The notes beneath the pieces were generated by a model. The model was not told the DNA's origin. It did no database searches and saw nothing but the letters and a program-made list of their open reading frames with translations. From Cupriavidus oxalaticus (lineage in GTDB: Bacteria; Pseudomonadota; Gammaproteobacteria; Burkholderiales; Burkholderiaceae): a DNA stretch of 64,000 bases. The stretch covers positions 2,542,001 to 2,606,000 of the forward strand of contig NZ_CP038635.1 of the NCBI RefSeq assembly GCF_004768545.1, in the 5' to 3' direction. Within the stretch, counting starts at the first letter, position 1. Each line of letters starts with the position of its first letter. Shown in pieces: positions 11,322 to 20,025 of this stretch. A program made the position numbers and the translations under genes.

Positions 11322-13001
11322 ATGTTCGACGACCTGCGCAATACCTACGACCGCGTCTATGTGCCGTTCACCGGCAAGGAATTCCTGCAAAGCCTGGACG
11401 ATGGGCGCGAAGTGTGGATCTACGGAGAGCGTGTACGCAATGTCGCCGAGCATCCGGCCTTTCGCAACATGGCGCGCATGATTGCCCGGATGTACCAGGC
11501 GCTGCACGATCCGGAACGCCACACCGAACTCTGCGTTCCGACCGAATGGGGCGGCTTTACCCAGCGCTTTTTTCGCGCCCCGCGCGATGCGGCCGAGCAG
11601 GTGGCGCAGCGCGATGCGATTGCTGGCTGGCAGAAGTGCGCATGGGGCTGGATGGGACGGTCTCCGGACTACAAGGGCTCGTTCCTGGCGACGCTGGGGG
11701 CCAACCCGGCGTTCTACAAGGGCTACGAGGAAAACGCCCGACATTGGTATCGCAAGGCTCAGGAGCGGACCTGGTACCTGGGCCACGCCATAGTCAATCC
11801 CCCGGTGGATCGCGATCTGCCGCCGTCGGCCACATCGGACGTATTTGTGCGTGTGGTCCATGAAGACGATGGCGGCATCTACGTGAGCGGGGCCAAGGTC
11901 GTTGCCACCGGCGCGGCGCTGACTCACTACACCTATGTTGCCAATGTCGACGCCACGCCAGCGCGAGGGCCCAAGTTCATCGTACCCACCAACGCCCCGG
12001 GATTGAAGCTTCTGTGCCGGGTCTCGAACGAATATCGGGCCGCGGTACTCGGCAGCCCGTTCGACTATCCCCTGTCATCGCGCCTGGACGAGAACGACGC
12101 CATTCTCGTGATGGACAATGTTTTCGTGCCGTGGGAGAACGTCTTCATGCACGGAGAGGTCCCGCAGGCGGACGCCATACAATCCGGCTCCGGATACCTG
12201 GAGCGCGCATCGCTCCACGGCTGTACGCGTGTCGCGGTCAAGCTCGACTTTATCATCGGACTATTGACCCGCGCGCTGGAGATCACCGGCACCCGCGGCC
12301 TGTATGGCGTTCAGGTGCACCTCGGCGAGGTGATCGCATGGCGCAACGCTTTCTGGGCCTTGTCTGATGCGATGGCCAAGAGCGAAGTGCCCTGGCATGG
12401 CCACGTCCATCCCGATCCGCACTTTGCCGGCGCCTACCGCGTACTGAACCAGGAGGCATTGCCGCGCGTGCGCAATATCATCGAGCAGGTCGTAGCCAGC
12501 GGCCTGATTTACCTGAACTCACATGCGATCGACTTCAGCGTGCCCGAGATACGAGCCTATCTCGACAAGTACCTGCGCGGTTCCGGCGGCGCGCCGGCCG
12601 AGGAACGCGTCAAGGTCATGAAGCTGCTGTGGGATGCCATCGGCACCGAGTTCGGCGCACGTCATGAACTTTACGAGATCAATTACATCGGCGGCAACGA
12701 CGCCACGCGGTTGACCAACCTGTCGGCGGCGCAGAACACGGGCAACCTGGACCAGATGAAGGCTTTCGCCCGTTCGGCAATGGATGACTACGACCTGACC
12801 GGCTGGACGGTTCCAGACCTGGTCAACCCCGACGATGTCAGTGCGCTTCCGCGCAACCCGCGTGCCGCGGGGCAGAAACGTGGCAATGTCATAAATGACA
12901 TTGCGGCCAAAACCGCCAAGCCAAATAGAACTGCTCCACCTCGCACCACCGCTAACGGCGCAATCGCCGTACCAGGCTGTTCGGGCCCGAGACGGCGCTG
13001 A
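11322..13001 (+). CDS. HpaB-family flavin-dependent aromatic monooxygenase
   Basis: The product belongs to the 4-hydroxyphenylacetate 3-monooxygenase large-subunit family, which ortho-hydroxylates phenols using FADH2 from a separate reductase. Family features visible in order are PFTGKEFLQSLDDGREVWIY, YGWMGR-like WGWMGRSPDYK, HAIVNPP, VSGAKVVATGAALTHY, PFDYPLSSRLDENDAI and GGRHELYEIN-like GARHELYEINY. The ATG at 11322 puts PFTG 14 residues in, as in HpaB; an upstream GTG at 11271 is less likely. At 559 residues it is about 40 longer than usual because of an unusual polar tail. No HpaC reductase gene is nearby. The true substrate is unknown. Confidence 0.85.
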   Translation: MFDDLRNTYDRVYVPFTGKEFLQSLDDGREVWIYGERVRNVAEHPAFRNMARMIARMYQALHDPERHTELCVPTEWGGFTQRFFRAPRDAAEQVAQRDAIAGWQKCAWGWMGRSPDYKGSFLATLGANPAFYKGYEENARHWYRKAQERTWYLGHAIVNPPVDRDLPPSATSDVFVRVVHEDDGGIYVSGAKVVATGAALTHYTYVANVDATPARGPKFIVPTNAPGLKLLCRVSNEYRAAVLGSPFDYPLSSRLDENDAILVMDNVFVPWENVFMHGEVPQADAIQSGSGYLERASLHGCTRVAVKLDFIIGLLTRALEITGTRGLYGVQVHLGEVIAWRNAFWALSDAMAKSEVPWHGHVHPDPHFAGAYRVLNQEALPRVRNIIEQVVASGLIYLNSHAIDFSVPEIRAYLDKYLRGSGGAPAEERVKVMKLLWDAIGTEFGARHELYEINYIGGNDATRLTNLSAAQNTGNLDQMKAFARSAMDDYDLTGWTVPDLVNPDDVSALPRNPRAAGQKRGNVINDIAAKTAKPNRTAPPRTTANGAIAVPGCSGPRRR

Positions 13002-13077
13002 CCCTGCCCTGCCAGGGCCCTGGGACTCCGGCCGCCCGCCTGCTTGTTTGGGGATGGGAAGAAAGCTGAAGCGTCGA

Positions 13078-13152
13078 TGGTCCCGCCGACAGGAATCGAA
13101 CCTGTATCTAGCGCTTAGGAGGCGCTCGTTCTATCCATTGAACTACGGCGAG
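13078..13152 (-). tRNA. tRNA-Arg (anticodon CCT)
   Basis: A complete cloverleaf can be drawn on the minus strand: acceptor CTCGCCG/CGGCGGG (one T·G pair), D-stem GTTC/GAAC, anticodon stem AGCGC/GCGCT with loop CTCCTAA, T-stem ACAGG/CCTGT with TTCGATT loop, discriminator A and encoded CCA. The length is 75 with CCA. The anticodon CCT reads AGG. Confidence 0.95.
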
Positions 13153-13460
13153 GGGACCCTGAAGCAGGAGGGGAGTATATCAAAATCCTCTTGCCGGGAG
13201 TCAGCCGACACCGCTGCGGCGCAGATGCTGCATCGGTGGTCCGCGGCACATATCAGAGGACAGAGGAGGAAAATTACGGCTGCAGCGGGGTTATGCCGGG
13301 GTGCAGAACAGTGCCGGGGAATTTCCGACAGCTGGTCGCGCCGGTGTCGGTGCCAGCCCAACGCATAGCGACGATCCGCTGATGGCGCGTCGCCGTGCCG
13401 CCAGCCGCCAACCCGCGCCGCACGGCGCCCTGGCGCCGACCCGGGCAACGGCCGCGAGCG
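13153..13460. other. Intergenic region before the first peptide gene
   Basis: No convincing gene. The frame starting at 13301 is open into the peptide gene but reads as Ala/Arg/Pro low-complexity. The only clear signal is the sigma-54 promoter that follows at 13461. Confidence 0.6.
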
Positions 13461-13477
13461 CTGGCACGCGCCTTGCT
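13461..13477 (+). promoter_or_regulatory. Sigma-54 (-24/-12) promoter for peptide gene 1
   Basis: The sequence CTGGCACGCGCCTTGCT fits the consensus YTGGCACGNNNNTTGCW at every fixed position, with GG and GC ten bases apart. It lies 52 bp upstream of the start of the double-glycine peptide gene at 13529. The activator is probably the sigma-54 regulator encoded at 14710–16062. Confidence 0.85.
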
Positions 13478-13528
13478 GTATTCCGGTACCGCGCCGGCAC
13501 CAAGCCGCCACTAACCGGAGACAGAAAT

Positions 13529-13822
13529 ATGGCCACCCTCGCTATCCACGATCTTGCCAGCTGCCGCGAACTTGCTTCCGACACCATGGCCCGCGTGCGC
13601 GGTGCCGGCGGGCAGTGGGTGTTCGGGTGGATCCGCCCGTTCGTGCCTTCATCGCCATTGCCGGCCGGCGCGGTGTTCAACTTTTACGAGATCAATTACA
13701 GCTTCTATGCTGATCAGATGAACAACCAGTTCCAGAACATCGATATCCGCAACAACGCGCCCAACTCCAATATCAGCGTCCAGGGCGACCAGGGCGCAAG
13801 GAACGACGGCCGCCTGGTCTGA
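13529..13822 (+). CDS. Double-glycine leader peptide 1 (97 residues)
   Basis: A small precursor with leader MATLAIHDLASCRELASDTM followed by ARVRGAGG, so C39 cleavage is expected after residue 28. The 69-residue core is aromatic at first (QWVFGWIRPFVP) and then Asn/Gln-rich (NNQFQNIDIRNNAPNSN). It has no cysteine, so lanthionine or disulfide maturation is unlikely in the core. GGAG sits upstream of the ATG at 13529, and a sigma-54 promoter precedes it. The leader matches six other small genes at 26 and 32 kb. The PP2C gene follows 81 bp later. Its biological role is unknown. Confidence 0.8.
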   Translation: MATLAIHDLASCRELASDTMARVRGAGGQWVFGWIRPFVPSSPLPAGAVFNFYEINYSFYADQMNNQFQNIDIRNNAPNSNISVQGDQGARNDGRLV

Positions 13823-13903
13823 GCGAGCGTCGTGGCACGCCCCGGCGCGACGGGGCAAGAATGGGGCAATAAAGGGGCGCGCGATGCGGAGCGGAGGCTA
13901 GAT

Positions 13904-14680
13904 TTGGGTTTCGATTCGCACTTCCAGTGGACCTCGGCGGCCTGTACCGACGTCGGCCGCGTACGCGAACGCAACGAGGATGCGTGCCTGGACCTGCCCG
14001 CGCAGCAGCTGTGGGCGGTCGCCGACGGCATGGGAGGTCACGCCGTCGGCGACTTCGCCAGCCAGGCCGTGGTCAAGGCGCTGGCCGCGCTGCCGCCGCA
14101 GCCGCTGCTGGAAGACCGGATGGAAGCCACGCGCGCGGCGATGCAGGGGGTTAACCTGGCGCTGGTCGACGAAGCCGCGCGGCTGGGGGTGCGCTGCATC
14201 GGCAGCACGGTGGTGGTGCTGCTGGCCGGCGACCGGCGCTGCGGCTGCCTGTGGGCGGGCGACAGCCGGCTGTACCGGCTGCGCGGCGGCGAGCTGGTGC
14301 GGCTGACGCGCGACCACAACCAGGTCGAGCGCCTGCTGGCGCGCGGACTGATCACGCCCGAGCAGGCGCGCCACCATCCCGCGCAGAACACCATCACGCG
14401 CGCCGTCGGCGCCGCGGCGACGCTGGCGCCGGAGCAGCTGCTGACCGAAGTTGCCGATGGCGACGTCTTCCTGCTGTGCAGCGACGGCCTGAGCAATGAG
14501 GTCGACGACCCCGACATCGCCGCGGTGCTGGCGCAACAGGATCCGCCGCAAGCCGCGCAGACGCTGCTGCAGATGGCGCTCGATGCCGGCGGGCGCGACA
14601 ACATCTCGGTGGTGGTGATCCGCGCTGCCGATCCGTACGGCTCGGACAAGACGCTGGTCAATCCCGAGCTGGACACCTGA
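13904..14680 (+). CDS. PP2C-family Ser/Thr protein phosphatase
   Basis: A 258-residue metal-dependent phosphatase of the bacterial PP2C (Stp/PstP) type, expected to reverse phosphorylation by the locus kinase. All family motifs are visible: DVGRVRERNEDA, VADGMGGHAVGD, GSTVVVLL, WAGDSRLYRLR, NTITRAVGA, LLCSDGLSNEVDD and GGRDNISVVVI. I choose a TTG start at 13904 because a GGAGG Shine-Dalgarno lies six bases upstream and the first residues then match the family; a GTG at 13832 would add 24 poor residues. The C-terminus has SDKTLVNPELDT, similar to motifs in the kinase and FHA protein. It may be co-transcribed with peptide 1. Confidence 0.88.
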   Translation: MGFDSHFQWTSAACTDVGRVRERNEDACLDLPAQQLWAVADGMGGHAVGDFASQAVVKALAALPPQPLLEDRMEATRAAMQGVNLALVDEAARLGVRCIGSTVVVLLAGDRRCGCLWAGDSRLYRLRGGELVRLTRDHNQVERLLARGLITPEQARHHPAQNTITRAVGAAATLAPEQLLTEVADGDVFLLCSDGLSNEVDDPDIAAVLAQQDPPQAAQTLLQMALDAGGRDNISVVVIRAADPYGSDKTLVNPELDT

Positions 14681-14709
14681 GCAGCGCCCCTACTCCTTAC
14701 TACCCCTTG

Positions 14710-16062
14710 CTAACCCTTGCTCCCGTCAGCCTGCCGGCTGGCGCGGAAATCCTTGGAATGGATGCCGTGCTTCTTCAGCAGCATCTGCACGTGCGAGCGG
14801 TTCATGTCGAAGCGCCGCGCCAGCTCGGCGACGGTGCCGCCGACTTCCTGCAGCCCGCGCTCCAGGAAGGCGCGCTCGGCTTCGTCGCTGGCCGCGCGCT
14901 TGGCCTCGCTGAGCGAGGTGGGCATGGCGATGTCGGCCCCCGCTCCCCCTGCTGTTGCCGTCCCCACCACCGCCAGCGCCGCCGGCCTGGGCCGGATGTC
15001 CTGCGGCAGCTGCGCCAGGTCGGCGGTGTCGCCAGCCAGGCAGGAAAGCCGGTACATCAGGTTGCGCAGCTCGCGGATATTGCCCGGGTAGTCATAGTGC
15101 AGCAGGAAGTCGCGCAGCCGCGGCGTCAGCCTGACCGGCGCGCGCTTGAGCATGCTGGCGGCCTCGTCGCTGAAGTAGGACACCAGCAGCGGGATCTCGT
15201 CGTGCCGCTCGCGCAGCGCGGGCAGGCTGACATGGATTACGCTCAGGCGGTAGAACAGGTCTTCGCGGAAGGTGCCGGCCTCGCTCATCTTGCGCAGGTC
15301 CTTGTTGGTGGCGGCGACGATGCGCGCATCGACCGAGATAATCTCGTCCGAGCCCACGCGCTGGATCTCGTGCGCTTCCAGCACGCGCAGCAGCTTGACC
15401 TGCCCCGTCAGCGGCAGCTCGCCAATCTCGTCGAGGAAGATGGTGCCCGTATGCGCGCTTTCGAACTTGCCGCGCCGGTCGTTGCTGGCGCCGGTGAACG
15501 CGCCCTTCTTGTGGCCGAACAGCTCGGACTCGAGCAGGCTGTCGGGGATCGCGCCGCAGTTGACCGAGATGAACGGCTTGTCGGTGCGCGAACCGTTGGC
15601 GTGGATCACCTTGGCCATCAGTTCCTTGCCGGTGCCGCTCTCGCCGTCGATCAGCACCGGCAGGTCGGTCGGCGCGGCTTTCTCGGCGATTTCCAGCGCT
15701 TCGAGCAGCTTGGGGTTGTCGCCGAAGGTACCCCCGAAGATAAAGCTGCGCTCCATCAGCGCCTGGCGCCGCTCGCGCGGCATGCGTTCGACCTCCTGCT
15801 GCGGCGGCGCGTTCTTGGCCGCGCTGTCGGCCCCGGTTTCGGCAGAAGACGCTGCCTGCACGAAGCGTTCCTTGTGCGACAGCCCCATGACCTCGTCGCG
15901 CAGCGTGGTGGCCTGCTTGAGCAGCTTCTCGATCTCGGGCCGGTCGAGGCGCGACGCCCAGCGCAGCGTCGAGCGCAGGATCTCGATCTTCTCGATCAGG
16001 CCGGCGAACGACACCGGCGAGGTGACCGAGGCGGGGGTGGCACCCTGGTTGTATAGCTTCAT
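14710..16062 (-). CDS. Sigma-54-dependent transcriptional activator (bEBP) of the peptide locus
   Basis: A 450-residue AAA+ enhancer-binding protein. The central domain has Walker A GESGTGKE (140–147), GAFTGA (187–192) for sigma-54 contact, LFLDEIGE-type Walker B (IFLDEIGELP) and FREDLFYRL. The C-terminal Fis-type helix-turn-helix lies at about 400–435 (VAELARRFDMNRSHVQML). The first 100 residues hold no receiver, GAF or PAS domain, only helical sequence, so the input signal is unclear. Its ATG overlaps the exporter stop (ATGA), so it is the last gene of the five-gene secretion operon. It probably activates the -24/-12 promoters at 13461, 26651 and 31736. Confidence 0.92.
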   Translation of the reverse strand: MKLYNQGATPASVTSPVSFAGLIEKIEILRSTLRWASRLDRPEIEKLLKQATTLRDEVMGLSHKERFVQAASSAETGADSAAKNAPPQQEVERMPRERRQALMERSFIFGGTFGDNPKLLEALEIAEKAAPTDLPVLIDGESGTGKELMAKVIHANGSRTDKPFISVNCGAIPDSLLESELFGHKKGAFTGASNDRRGKFESAHTGTIFLDEIGELPLTGQVKLLRVLEAHEIQRVGSDEIISVDARIVAATNKDLRKMSEAGTFREDLFYRLSVIHVSLPALRERHDEIPLLVSYFSDEAASMLKRAPVRLTPRLRDFLLHYDYPGNIRELRNLMYRLSCLAGDTADLAQLPQDIRPRPAALAVVGTATAGGAGADIAMPTSLSEAKRAASDEAERAFLERGLQEVGGTVAELARRFDMNRSHVQMLLKKHGIHSKDFRASRQADGSKG

Positions 16063-19000
16063 GCTGCGCTCAGTTGCTTCTGCACCAGTTGGTAATACAT
16101 GCCCTTGCGTTCCAGCAGCTCTTCATGCCGGCCCTGCTCGACGATCGCGCCTTCATACAGCACCAGGATCTTGTCGGCCTGCATGATGGTGCTGAGGCGG
16201 TGCGCGATGATGACCGCGGTGCGCCCGCGCAGGATCTCCTGCATGTTCGCCAGGATGTTGCTCTCGGACTGCGTGTCGAGCGCCGAGGTCGCTTCGTCGA
16301 ACACCAGCAGCCGCGGGTCGTGGTACAGCGCGCGCGCGATGCACAGCCGCTGGATCTGCCCGCCCGACAACCCCATGCCGCGCTCGCCCACCACCTGCTC
16401 GTAGCCGAGCGGCAGCTTGCTGATAAAGGCGTGGGCATCGGCCATGCGCGCCACTTCCTCGATGCGGCGCCGGTCCGGGCTGTCGTCGCCGCAGGCGATG
16501 TTCTCGGCGATGGTGCCCGAGAACAGCAGGTTGGACTGCATCACATAGCCGACCTGCGCGCGGTAGAACGCCGCGTCGATCACGTTGAGGTCGTAGCCGT
16601 CCACCGACATCGAGCCCTCGGTCGGCTTGTAGAAGCCCACCAGCAGCTTGGCCAGCGTGGTCTTGCCCGAGCCGCTGCGCCCGACGATGGCGACCATCTC
16701 GCCCGGCCGGATGGTAAAGCTGATGTTCTCCAGCACGTAGGGCGTGTCCTCGCCGCCATAGCGGAAGTACAGATCCTTCATCACGATCTCGCCCTGCAGG
16801 TCGGGCAGCATCACGCGCGACAGCACGTCCTGCGGCTTCTGCTCCGGCTCCAGGTCGAGCACGTCGCCGAGCCGCTCCATCGCCACGCCGGCATCGTTGA
16901 GCTGGCCCCACAGCGCCACCAGTCCCATCAGCGGCGCCAGCACGCTGCCCATGAAGGCGTTGAAGGCGATCAGCTGGCCGATGGTCAGCTCGCGCTCGAG
17001 CACCAGCGTCGCCCCCACCCACAGCACCGCGATGGTGGTCGCGGCATTGAGCAGCTGGCTCGCCAGCCCCACCAGGATATGGAAAGCCTGCGCCTTGTAT
17101 TGCGCTTCCAGCGCCTTGGTGTACTTGCGCTCCCAGCGCAGCCGCACCGGCCGTTCGATGCCCATGCCCTTGACGGTCTCCGCGCCGCCCAGCGTTTCCA
17201 TCAGGTAGGCCTTGGCATCGGTCGACGCGGCAAAGACCTCGCGCGCATAGGTCTTGACCCTGGGCGTCACCACCACCGTCAGCGCCGCGATCGGGATCAC
17301 GAAGGCGATCAGCAGCAGCGTCAGCTTGACGTTGTAGAGGAACATGATGGTGAAGTAGATAAACACCATCAGCAGGTTCAGCGCCGTGGTCACCGTCGAC
17401 TCGGTCAGGAAGGCGCGGATGGTCTGGTTCTCCTGGAAGCGCGCGAAGATGTCGCCGGTCTTGCGCTTGGCGAAGAACGACAGCGGCAGCGACAGCGTGT
17501 GCTTGAAGAAGTGCGACATCATGGCGAAGTCCATGTTGCGCACCATGAAGTTGGCCAGGTACGCGCGGATCGTCGACATCAGCTGCGAGAACACGTTGGA
17601 GATGATCAGCCCCACGATCAGCAGGTGCAGCAGCCCCACGTTCTGGTGCACCACCACGCCGTCGAGGATGTTCTGGATGATCAGCGGCGGCACCACGCCC
17701 AGCATCTGGATCACGAAGGTCGCCAGGAACAGGTGCGCCAGGATCTTCTTGTACGGCGCCAGGTAGCCGATGAAGCGCAGCCACGGCGAGCGCTGCACCG
17801 ACAGCTGCGTCATGCTCTCGCCCGGCGAGAACAGCAGGCAGGTGCCGCTCCAGCCGCGCTCGAACTCCTCCGCGCTCATCTTGCGGAAGCCGATGGCGGG
17901 ATCGGCCACCCACACCCAGCGCGACGAGATGCCGTACACCACCACGTAGTGGTAGCCCTCCCAGTGCACGATGAACGGCAGCTCGAAGCCCATCAGCGAG
18001 TCGCGCGTGCATTGCACGCCGCGCGTGGTGAAGCCGAGCGATTCACCGGCGCGCGCCAGGCTGTCGAGCGTGGCGCCCTGCGTGGTCACGTTGGCCAGTT
18101 CGCGCAGCTTGCCCAGCGTCATCGGGATGCCGTAGTGCCGGCAGATCATTGCCAGGCAGGCCGCGCCGCAGTCCATTTCCTCGGCCTGCTCGACCAGGCC
18201 GAAGCGGCGGATCAGCTTCTCGCCCAGTTCGGGCCTGGAATGCAGGTCCAGCAGCACGGGACGCTTGCGCCGCTCGGCCAGCTTCTTCTGCCGATGCAGC
18301 TCGCGGTCGAGCGCGCGGATGCGCTCCTCCAGCACCTCGCGCAGGCGCGGGTTGCGCTCCAGGATCAGCTGCACGGTCTTCTCGGGAATGACCAGCAGGC
18401 GCACGTCGGTCTCGGCGACGGCCGCTGCCAGCTGCTCCTGCCGCATCACGCAGGCGCGCTCGCCGAAGATGTCGCCCTGCCCAAGTGTCGCCAGGGGGAA
18501 CTCGCTGCCTTCTTCGCTGCGCACCACGCGCACGGTGCCCTGGCGCACCACGTACAGGCGCCGGTCCTCGCGCCCGTCCTGCTTCAGGATTTCCTTGCCG
18601 GCGCTGACGCGCTTGACGCCCACGCTGCGCACGGCGTCGGCCAGTTCCTGCTTGTCGAGCTTGCCGCGCAGGTCGAACAGCCGCGCGACAAAGCCGCCGG
18701 CGGAACTGATCGCGACATAGCTGGTGACAAAGGCCAGCGCGGCCGGGTTGCCGGCGACCACCGGCTCGGCCACGCTGCGCGGGATCATCAGCAGCTCGGT
18801 CTTTCCCGAGGCGCGCACCGACGACTCGTGCCGGTACTCGCGCAGCAGCGCGATATCGGCAAAGACCTCGCCAACCTTGCGCACGCCCATGCTGATTTCC
18901 TTGCCGTGTTCCTCGTTGAACACGCGCACGGATCCCGACTTGACGATAAACAGGCCGGGCGCCGCATCGCCGGCATTGCAGACGGTATCGCCAAAGCCGA

Positions 19001-19199
19001 AGGTCAGCACCTGCGCGGCCTCGGCCAGGCGCGACACTTCCTCCGGCGTCAGCACCGACAGGATTTCGACGCCGGCCAGGAACGTGGCCAGCGCGGATCC
19101 GCCCTCGGGCCGTTCCGGTGCTGTCGGCGCTGTCGGTGCGGCCGGCGCAGCGGCAGCGGCGGCGCCTTCGCCAGACTCGCTAGCGGGCTTCGATGACAT
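16059..19199 (-). CDS. cNMP-binding/C39 peptidase/ABC exporter fusion for double-glycine peptides
   Basis: A 1046-residue inner-membrane exporter that should cut leaders after GG and pump the cores out through HlyD and an outer-membrane channel. Order: an Ala/Pro-rich start; cNMP-binding-like domain 1 (about 35–160); domain 2 (about 165–295), whose pocket looks degenerate; C39 peptidase (about 330–460) with Cys344 in EEMDCGAACL, His417 in GYHYVVVYG and Asp433 in VADPAIGF; six membrane helices (about 480–760); and an NBD with Walker A GRSGSGKT (840–847), LSGGQ (944–948) and LLVFDE (964–969). The catalytic triad is intact, unlike the degenerate CLD of HlyB. It overlaps ppiC by 20 bp and the regulator by 4 bp. 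Confidence 0.94.
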   Translation of the reverse strand: MSSKPASESGEGAAAAAAPAAPTAPTAPERPEGGSALATFLAGVEILSVLTPEEVSRLAEAAQVLTFGFGDTVCNAGDAAPGLFIVKSGSVRVFNEEHGKEISMGVRKVGEVFADIALLREYRHESSVRASGKTELLMIPRSVAEPVVAGNPAALAFVTSYVAISSAGGFVARLFDLRGKLDKQELADAVRSVGVKRVSAGKEILKQDGREDRRLYVVRQGTVRVVRSEEGSEFPLATLGQGDIFGERACVMRQEQLAAAVAETDVRLLVIPEKTVQLILERNPRLREVLEERIRALDRELHRQKKLAERRKRPVLLDLHSRPELGEKLIRRFGLVEQAEEMDCGAACLAMICRHYGIPMTLGKLRELANVTTQGATLDSLARAGESLGFTTRGVQCTRDSLMGFELPFIVHWEGYHYVVVYGISSRWVWVADPAIGFRKMSAEEFERGWSGTCLLFSPGESMTQLSVQRSPWLRFIGYLAPYKKILAHLFLATFVIQMLGVVPPLIIQNILDGVVVHQNVGLLHLLIVGLIISNVFSQLMSTIRAYLANFMVRNMDFAMMSHFFKHTLSLPLSFFAKRKTGDIFARFQENQTIRAFLTESTVTTALNLLMVFIYFTIMFLYNVKLTLLLIAFVIPIAALTVVVTPRVKTYAREVFAASTDAKAYLMETLGGAETVKGMGIERPVRLRWERKYTKALEAQYKAQAFHILVGLASQLLNAATTIAVLWVGATLVLERELTIGQLIAFNAFMGSVLAPLMGLVALWGQLNDAGVAMERLGDVLDLEPEQKPQDVLSRVMLPDLQGEIVMKDLYFRYGGEDTPYVLENISFTIRPGEMVAIVGRSGSGKTTLAKLLVGFYKPTEGSMSVDGYDLNVIDAAFYRAQVGYVMQSNLLFSGTIAENIACGDDSPDRRRIEEVARMADAHAFISKLPLGYEQVVGERGMGLSGGQIQRLCIARALYHDPRLLVFDEATSALDTQSESNILANMQEILRGRTAVIIAHRLSTIMQADKILVLYEGAIVEQGRHEELLERKGMYYQLVQKQLSAA

Positions 19200-19932
19200 G
19201 TTCCTGCGCCCTGCCCATCAGCCAGTCTTCGCGCAGCAGGCGCCGCACTTCCACCGCAACCTCGGTGTCGAGCGTGGCGGGATGCTTGGCGCGCACCAGG
19301 AAGACTTCGAAGAAAGAGCGGTCCGGCGCTGGGAACGGCCCCAGCAGGTCGCCCGGCTCCGCGTTGAATACCTTGGCCTCGATATCGGTCTTGAGCGAGC
19401 CGCGCAGCACCTTGCCGATCGCGCCGCCGTGCTCGCGCGTGTCGGCGATCGAATGCTCGCGCGCCATGTCGGCGAACGCGTCCGGATCGTCCTGCAGGTA
19501 AGAGATCAGCTCCTTGGCCTTGCCTTCGCTGTCGACCACGATATGGCTGACCTCGATGCTGTCGAAGCGCGGCGAGTTCAGCGCAAAGTACTCCTGCACC
19601 GCGGCGTCGCTGCAGACCTGCTCCATCATCCGCTCCTGGTACAGGTTGTCGGTGATGAACGCCTCGAACTCGTCGAGGCTGACATTGAGCGCATCGAGGT
19701 AGTGGTTCATGTCGGCGGCGCGGTGCAGCCCCTGCACGCGGCGGAACTGGTCGGCGCGCTCCTGGATTTCTTCGGGCGTGACCACCATGCCCTGACGCTT
19801 CGCGGCGTGCACCGTCAGCTTGTCGCGCACCATCTGCTCGACCAGACCTTCGAACTGCCCGGTCAGCTTGAGCAGCCGAACGAATTCCTCGACGCCGAGC
19901 ACCTCGTCGTCGATACGGACAATGCCAGTCAT
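19180..19932 (-). CDS. Parvulin-type peptidylprolyl isomerase (SurA/PpiC-like), no signal peptide
   Basis: A 250-residue protein with a SurA-N-like helical region (residues about 10–125) followed by a parvulin rotamase domain (about 130–230: SHIVVDSEGKAKEL, FADMAREHSIADT, HGGAIGKV). There is no signal peptide or membrane helix, so it probably acts in the cytoplasm, perhaps keeping precursors unfolded for the exporter. The ATG at 19932 has AAGGAG seven bases upstream. It overlaps the exporter start by 20 bp. Such isomerases occur in other C39 peptide-export clusters, which supports a chaperone role, but this is inference. Confidence 0.85.
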   Translation of the reverse strand: MTGIVRIDDEVLGVEEFVRLLKLTGQFEGLVEQMVRDKLTVHAAKRQGMVVTPEEIQERADQFRRVQGLHRAADMNHYLDALNVSLDEFEAFITDNLYQERMMEQVCSDAAVQEYFALNSPRFDSIEVSHIVVDSEGKAKELISYLQDDPDAFADMAREHSIADTREHGGAIGKVLRGSLKTDIEAKVFNAEPGDLLGPFPAPDRSFFEVFLVRAKHPATLDTEVAVEVRRLLREDWLMGRAQEHVIEAR

Positions 19933-20025
19933 GTCTAGGCTCCTTTTGACGGCCCTATGCGTTAGCACGGGCATCCGGATTGGCTGTTCCTGTATTCCCC
20001 CGGCTGCTGCCGGTGCTGCCGGCGG

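Noticed and set aside
13078..13152. tRNA-Arg as the integration site of the peptide locus
   Set aside because: No repeat of the tRNA 3' end was seen near 33 kb and no integrase gene is present. The locus may still be acquired.
13832..13846. TGGCACG upstream of PP2C as a sigma-54 promoter
   Set aside because: The GC of the -12 half is one base off the required ten-base spacing, and the -12 sequence does not fit.
16074..19196. 1040-codon plus-strand ORF antisense to the C39 exporter
   Set aside because: Low-complexity shadow. The minus strand has every exporter motif.
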